Shown here piece after piece: positions 6,967-10,508 of a stretch of DNA of 10,508 nt. Numbering within the stretch: the first letter of the stretch is position 1; each line of letters opens with the position of its first letter. The notes below the pieces were generated by a model. That model was not told where the DNA came from. It ran no database searches and was given only the letters and a program-made list of their open reading frames with translations. Origin of the DNA: Ruminococcus sp. UBA7014. Lineage in GTDB: Bacteria; Bacillota; Clostridia; Oscillospirales; Ruminococcaceae. The translations under genes were made by a program, and so were the position numbers. The DNA lies in contig DJXC01000176.1 of NCBI GenBank assembly GCA_002449575.1, forward strand, positions 7,573-18,080, written 5' to 3'.

Positions 6967-9939
6967 TTAGTCAGAAGCCGTAGAAAGTCCGAGATTTTCA
7001 CGTTTACGGGTAATTTCCGTATTGATGTCACGGTTATACCACAGCAGCGTGTCACGGGGATTTTCATTGTTATTGACTGTTTCACGGAATGCGTTCATAA
7101 TATTTCTGGTTACGGCATAGGAAGCCGGAATAATCGGAATTTCCTGCAATTCGCTCTGTGCGTTCAGCAAAGTTTCCTGTTCGGCTTTTGACCATGCAAG
7201 CTGCTGAAGTGCTTCTGTATTGGCAGTGGTATATCGTCCGAGCTGTCCAAGCAGTCCTTCTATCTGCGTGCCGTATGCAACCTGTACTTCCGTTGAACTG
7301 AACCATTTCAGAAAGTCCCATGCACCCTGAATATCTTTGCACTTGTTAAAGATAACTGCACCGGAAGAGGTCGAATTGACAGCATGAGAGACTGTGCCGT
7401 CTTCCTGCAAAGTGCCGGGAACTTGTGTGAAGTCCCATAATCCTTTGATTTCCGGAGAGGCAACAGACAACTGGTTATAGAAACTGTAATCAGAAATGAC
7501 AATTGGATATTCACCTGTCCGGAATCTGGAAAAGCCGTCATAAGACTGTTCAAAGCCGTATTTGGTATACATGTCTGTCCATTTTTCAAATGCCTTGACA
7601 GCAATAATATCATCAAAGTTTGTTTTTGTCTGGTCTGCATTGTAATAATTCAGACCGTTCTGCAACATGTACATTGCAAAGGTATGCCCGGATTCCGTAG
7701 CAGCGGAAATTGTCGCATTTGTACCGGAAATAACCGGCAATACAAGCCCGACATACATATAATTTCTCTGTAAGCCCGGAAGCATGTCGATAATCTCATC
7801 CCATGTGGACGGTGGTGCGGTATAGCCCATTTCAGAAAGAATGTCTTTGCGATAAAACATCATTGCCCAGCTCTGGCTTAACGGCAGACCATAACAGCCG
7901 TTTTCATAACAATAGGGGACTGTTGCATTCTCTTGAAATCTTTGTGTGACATCATCAAAATCAGAAAATTCGTTCTTTAAGTCTACCAGCAGACCTCTTG
8001 CCGCCAGATTGACCGGAAATTCGCCGCCAAGGAATAATGCCACATCTGGACCTTTCCCGGCGAGTGTTGCTTCCACTACACCGCCGACTACCAGATTCAC
8101 CGCAATTGGTGTATCATACTGTTCGGCAAATTCAGATTCTACCAGAGATTTTACAACCATTGCCTGGTCACGTCCCAGGCTTACCCAGACATTAATTGCT
8201 TCTTCTCCGGCATCATCAGAAAGATTTGTATAGTCTTCAAAGAAAGAACTGTAAAATCTCTTCCAGCTGAAACTCATGGCTTTGAATGCATTTTTCTTGA
8301 CAGAACTGAATTCCTGGTCAGCAGAAGCAAGTTCCAGATAATCTACTTCAAGCGGCTGTCCTCTGTAGTCGAACATCCAAGCCGACAATGCAGTAATGTT
8401 ATCTTTAATCTGTGACAGATAATCCGGAATTTTCAGTGGCGTTTCCACGCAGTTGTCAAGTACCAGATACATGCGTTCCAAAGAAGCTGCTTCTGAACCC
8501 TCTGAACCTGCCATAGTTTCAATATGATTCTGAATCTCTTTCAGGTCATTGGACAGTCTCTGGAATTCTCCCAGCAGTTCCGGAATTCGTTCATGTACAT
8601 AGTAATCTGTATACTTGTCCGGAGAAGGTCCGGTAATCATCAGAATTTTTCTGTAATAAGCGTTAATGTCCAGAACAGCGGCATCCAGTACTCTCATAGA
8701 TTCACCGATTTCTCCGGGAATCACTTCCATCTTAATCGTATGATTTTCTCCGCCTTTGAGATAAATATATAAATCTTCGCCATTTGCATTTTTCGGAGAA
8801 ACAACCTGCCATTCTGTATCATAATAGAATCTGACCTGATTCATTTCCTGACAAATGACTTTATCATCAATATAGATTCTGCGATTGGAATAGAATCCAC
8901 GCATTTCGTTTTGACGTGCTTTAATGCCCAGTTTATACCATCCGTCCTGAATCTGACTGCCGTCTACTTCCCATGTGATTGTCTGCATTGCCTGATTCCA
9001 GTTGCCTGAACCAATCGTATTATAAACCGTCTTTGATGGATTTGACGGCGATGCTAAATAATTTGAGTTGTCAGAAGTCGGATACAATGTAGAATCACTT
9101 TTATATGCTGCTTCTTCACCTTCGATTCTCAGCAGTGTGGAAGGTGTGCTTTCTTTCGTGACACCAGTATTCACACTGCTTTGATAAGCCGTATAGTCCG
9201 GAAGACTTTCCGGCTGATAAAATTTGAAATATTCCAGTGCAAAATAGCCTTTTGTAATATCAAATTCCAGTTCATGCGTTCCCTGTTCCAGATAAAAAAT
9301 CAACGGTTCATTGAACAAGCCGTCTACATCCGGAAGTGGTGTTTCCATCCACATGCCTGTCTGAATCTGTGTCGGACGTACCTGATTTCCTTTCGAGTCC
9401 AGCTTGATTTCTTCGCTGTTGACATAAACCTTGTTCAGCGTGGCACGGCTTGCCGTATCATACGGCGATTCGCCGTCAAGCAGAATGCCAAACTCAATAT
9501 TTGCCATATTTGACGGAATCGGCATGTAAGAAAAATCAAGACAATAAATTCCAGTTTCCGGCACATCGATTTCATAGCTGATACTGCCGTCCGGTGCATT
9601 CCATATCAGAATATTATCCCGGTTTTCCTGATGATACTCGCTCCCGTAACTGCCGACAGAAATTCCGTCTGGTTCGCTTCCGCCGTCAAAAGCCTTGTAA
9701 GCATTGCCCTGCACTAAAATTTCCTGTGCCGGTCTGGCTTCACCGCTGTAAGTATCATAATAATCACTGTAAGTAACCTGTTCTATATACAGCGGAGGTT
9801 CGGCATCTGTCAGGACAACATCAGAAGTATCTTTTCTGGTTCTTTGCGGCTCTTTTTCCGCAAATGCCGGAAGTGCCGCATTCGAGAACAATGCCGTCAC
9901 CAGAAATGCACTCAGCAAATACATCTTCTTGCTTTTCAG
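6967..9939 (-). CDS. Large exported solute-binding protein with N-terminal beta-sandwich domains
   Basis: This is an about 990-aa protein, roughly twice the usual length of a sugar-binding protein. In CTG-start numbering, residues 1-27 are a signal peptide (MKSKK, hydrophobic core, cleavage after PAFA) with no lipobox Cys. Residues about 50-242 and 268-425 are beta-rich regions resembling galactose-binding/CBM35-like sandwiches (YEIDVPETGIYCLDF; LRIEGEEAAY; WYKLGIKARQNE). About 445-575 is mostly helical and unassigned. About 580-970 is a family-1 type solute-binding fold (INVWVSLGRDQ; GKGPDVALFLGGEFPVNLAA; LPLSQSWAMMFYRKDIL; GAWDFLKWFSS). It should capture a glycan outside the cell and deliver it to the two permeases. 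Start choice: the only fitting ribosome binding site (AAGG at 9954..9951) is about 26 nt before the first ATG (9924) but 8-11 nt before ATT 9942 or CTG 9939, and the extension supplies the basic n-region KSKK. Confidence 0.85.
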   Translation of the reverse strand: MKSKKMYLLSAFLVTALFSNAALPAFAEKEPQRTRKDTSDVVLTDAEPPLYIEQVTYSDYYDTYSGEARPAQEILVQGNAYKAFDGGSEPDGISVGSYGSEYHQENRDNILIWNAPDGSISYEIDVPETGIYCLDFSYMPIPSNMANIEFGILLDGESPYDTASRATLNKVYVNSEEIKLDSKGNQVRPTQIQTGMWMETPLPDVDGLFNEPLIFYLEQGTHELEFDITKGYFALEYFKFYQPESLPDYTAYQSSVNTGVTKESTPSTLLRIEGEEAAYKSDSTLYPTSDNSNYLASPSNPSKTVYNTIGSGNWNQAMQTITWEVDGSQIQDGWYKLGIKARQNEMRGFYSNRRIYIDDKVICQEMNQVRFYYDTEWQVVSPKNANGEDLYIYLKGGENHTIKMEVIPGEIGESMRVLDAAVLDINAYYRKILMITGPSPDKYTDYYVHERIPELLGEFQRLSNDLKEIQNHIETMAGSEGSEAASLERMYLVLDNCVETPLKIPDYLSQIKDNITALSAWMFDYRGQPLEVDYLELASADQEFSSVKKNAFKAMSFSWKRFYSSFFEDYTNLSDDAGEEAINVWVSLGRDQAMVVKSLVESEFAEQYDTPIAVNLVVGGVVEATLAGKGPDVALFLGGEFPVNLAARGLLVDLKNEFSDFDDVTQRFQENATVPYCYENGCYGLPLSQSWAMMFYRKDILSEMGYTAPPSTWDEIIDMLPGLQRNYMYVGLVLPVISGTNATISAATESGHTFAMYMLQNGLNYYNADQTKTNFDDIIAVKAFEKWTDMYTKYGFEQSYDGFSRFRTGEYPIVISDYSFYNQLSVASPEIKGLWDFTQVPGTLQEDGTVSHAVNSTSSGAVIFNKCKDIQGAWDFLKWFSSTEVQVAYGTQIEGLLGQLGRYTTANTEALQQLAWSKAEQETLLNAQSELQEIPIIPASYAVTRNIMNAFRETVNNNENPRDTLLWYNRDINTEITRKRENLGLSTASD

Positions 9940-9946
9940 AATAATT

Positions 9947-9957
9947 CCACCCTTCTT
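9947..9957 (-). promoter_or_regulatory. Ribosome binding site pointing to a non-canonical start
   Basis: The minus strand reads AAGAAGGGTGG here. It is the only purine-rich site near the start of the solute-binding protein gene and is too far from ATG 9924. CTG 9939 or ATT 9942 is suitably placed. Confidence 0.5.
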
Positions 9958-9958
9958 T

Positions 9959-9982
9959 ACTGCTGACTGATGCAGCAGTCAG
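9959..9982 (-). repeat. Two overlapping, mutually exclusive hairpins in the operon leader
   Basis: Stem A pairs ACTGCTG (9959-9965) with CAGCAGT (9973-9979) around a 7-nt loop. Stem B pairs CTGACTG (9963-9969) with CAGTCAG (9976-9982) around a 6-nt loop. Both are perfect 7-bp stems and share bases, so only one can form at a time. They lie directly upstream of the first ribosome binding site, within the predicted leader. They could modulate translation, stabilise the 5' end, or be a DNA operator. Confidence 0.5.
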
Positions 9983-10031
9983 TTGCTTATTTCCAGAACA
10001 AACCGGAAACAAACTATTCATACATAATTTT

Positions 10032-10061
10032 ATTATAACAGAAAATACTGCTATCTGTCAA
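10032..10061 (-). promoter_or_regulatory. Promoter of the sugar ABC operon
   Basis: On the minus strand TTGACA (10061..10056) and TATAAT (10037..10032) are separated by 18 nt. Both hexamers match the sigma-A consensus exactly, and a TG one base upstream of the -10 gives an extended -10. Transcription would start near 10025, leaving a leader of about 85 nt before the first coding sequence. Such a strong promoter in front of a catabolic-type operon suggests control by a repressor or by the leader. Confidence 0.8.
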
Positions 10062-10172
10062 GCATTTTTCAAATATTTTATACAAAAAATTGAAAGATTC
10101 ACTATGCGATATGCACAATAAGATAAAATTCATAGATTTTATTATATTAGTTTATATATTTAATTAATTCAG

Positions 10173-10231
10173 AAAAATAAGCAAATCTGATATAAAAATA
10201 CAAAAAAATACTGCAAAAATATTTAAAAAAA
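10173..10231 (+). promoter_or_regulatory. Phased A-tracts (UP-element or bent DNA) upstream of the ferredoxin promoter
   Basis: A-tracts of 5-7 bases at 10173-10177, 10194-10198, 10202-10208, 10215-10219 and 10225-10231 have centres about 21, 9, 12 and 11 bp apart, close to helical phasing. They end just before the -35 box. Such DNA is often intrinsically curved and can contact the RNA polymerase alpha subunit. Confidence 0.45.
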
Positions 10232-10234
10232 CAC

Positions 10235-10263
10235 TTGCTTTTTTTCTTGAAATGTGCTAGAAT
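10235..10263 (+). promoter_or_regulatory. Promoter of the ferredoxin gene
   Basis: TTGCTT (10235-10240) and TAGAAT (10258-10263) are 17 nt apart, and a TG one base upstream of the -10 gives an extended -10. The start of transcription should be near 10270, about 45 nt before the ATG. This fits a strongly expressed housekeeping ferredoxin. Confidence 0.75.
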
Positions 10264-10299
10264 ATTACTAACAGGATTTCTATCTTGATTCTAGTAACA

Positions 10300-10305
10300 G
10301 GAGGT
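10300..10305 (+). promoter_or_regulatory. Ribosome binding site of the ferredoxin gene
   Basis: GGAGGT lies 9 nt before ATG 10315, a near-ideal site that fixes the start of this short gene. Confidence 0.85.
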
Positions 10306-10314
10306 GTGTGAAGT

Positions 10315-10485
10315 ATGGCATATCAGATTAGTGATGCTTGCATCAGCTGCGGCGCATGTGCAGAAGAATGTCCTGTAAACGCTATTTCCGCTGGTGATAC
10401 CAAGTACGAAATTAATGCAGAAGTCTGTCTTGACTGTGGTGCATGTGCTGCTACATGTCCCGTTGAAGCCCCTCAGGCTGAATAA
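10315..10485 (+). CDS. Clostridial-type 2[4Fe-4S] ferredoxin
   Basis: This is a 56-aa soluble electron carrier. Two CxxCxxCxxxCP motifs are intact: Cys 9, 12, 15, 19 and Cys 38, 41, 44, 48, each ending in Cys-Pro. They bind two [4Fe-4S] clusters, with the last Cys of each motif serving the other cluster. The N-terminus MAYQISDACISCGACAEECP and the length are typical of low-potential clostridial ferredoxins, which serve pyruvate:ferredoxin oxidoreductase, hydrogenase and Rnf-type complexes in fermentative anaerobes. The gene has its own promoter and ribosome binding site and is divergent from the sugar operon, so a functional link is not implied. Its TAA stop is followed by only 23 bases of window, in which no terminator is seen. 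Confidence 0.97.
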   Translation: MAYQISDACISCGACAEECPVNAISAGDTKYEINAEVCLDCGACAATCPVEAPQAE

Positions 10486-10508
10486 TTTCAACAAAAGTTA
10501 GCAAGGAA

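Larger units (their letters stand above)
9983..10314. other. AT-rich divergent intergenic region
   Basis: No coding frame of substance is visible between the sugar operon leader and the ferredoxin gene. The left part holds the operon promoter and leader (to about 10061). A central part, about 10062-10170, is very AT-rich; I see nothing specific in it beyond short AT palindromes such as TTAATTAA (10160-10167). The right part, about 10173-10314, holds phased A-tracts, the ferredoxin promoter and its ribosome binding site. I found no good match to a catabolite-responsive (cre) site or a LacI-type operator by eye. Confidence 0.7.

Noticed and set aside
6942..7085. N-terminal extension of the first permease to an upstream ATG
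   Set aside because: It lies within the end of the solute-binding protein gene in another frame, and a strong ribosome site points to TTG 6941.
9821..10021. Minus-strand frame of 66 residues starting near the predicted transcription start
   Set aside because: Considered as a leader peptide, but it lacks room for a ribosome site, runs far into the solute-binding protein gene in another frame, and shows no family features.
10062..10170. Search for a cre site, LacI-type operator or small RNA in the AT-rich spacer
   Set aside because: Only AT palindromes and short repeats expected by chance were found; no GC-containing dyad of convincing length was seen.
10291..10494. Minus-strand Cys/Thr-rich open frame opposite the ferredoxin
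   Set aside because: It is a shadow of the ferredoxin gene, whose promoter, ribosome site and two iron-sulfur motifs are unambiguous on the plus strand.
1..10508. CRISPR arrays, tRNA or rRNA genes, insertion sequences
   Set aside because: No regularly spaced repeats, cloverleaf-like sequences, terminal inverted repeats or transposase motifs were recognised by eye.

Overview
The window looks like a stretch of chromosome from an anaerobic, low-to-moderate GC Firmicute, most plausibly a Ruminococcus-type gut or rumen Clostridia. This is inferred from the clostridial-type 2[4Fe-4S] ferredoxin, strong AGGAGG-type ribosome binding sites, short AT-rich intergenic DNA, and a sugar ABC operon encoding very large exported proteins. 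I could not run a taxonomic search, so the genus is a guess.

Layout. Almost all of it (about 9939 down to 35) is one minus-strand operon. In transcription order it encodes: a very large (about 990 aa) exported solute-binding protein with two N-terminal beta-sandwich (carbohydrate-binding-like) regions; two MalF/MalG-type sugar permeases; a secreted, membrane-anchored NHL beta-propeller protein with a TPR-like stalk; a five-helix Yip1-family membrane protein; and a 937-aa secreted DUF5696-type protein whose fold resembles a glycosidase (beta-sandwich plus probable alpha/beta barrel). A further gene begins at position 26 and runs off the left edge. Neighbouring genes are separated by about 5 to 30 nt. 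Several ribosome binding sites overlap the previous stop codon, which points to one translationally coupled transcript. A near-consensus promoter (TTGACA, 18 nt, TATAAT) lies at 10032-10061 on the minus strand. It is followed by a leader that holds two overlapping, mutually exclusive hairpins just before the first ribosome binding site.

On the other side of a roughly 370-bp AT-rich divergent intergenic region, a short plus-strand gene (10315-10485) encodes a 56-aa 2[4Fe-4S] ferredoxin. It has its own strong promoter preceded by phased A-tracts.

How the genes may work together (inference). The solute-binding protein and two permeases would import an oligosaccharide, with the ATPase supplied from elsewhere because none is encoded here. 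The NHL, Yip1 and DUF5696 proteins are all exported or membrane proteins of unassigned role embedded in the same operon. They could form a surface complex that binds, trims or senses the glycan. That accessory set is the most interesting content of the window.

Start sites. Three annotated starts differ from the longest open frame. The first permease starts at TTG 6941, the DUF5696 protein at ATG 2848, and the solute-binding protein probably at a non-canonical CTG (9939) or ATT.
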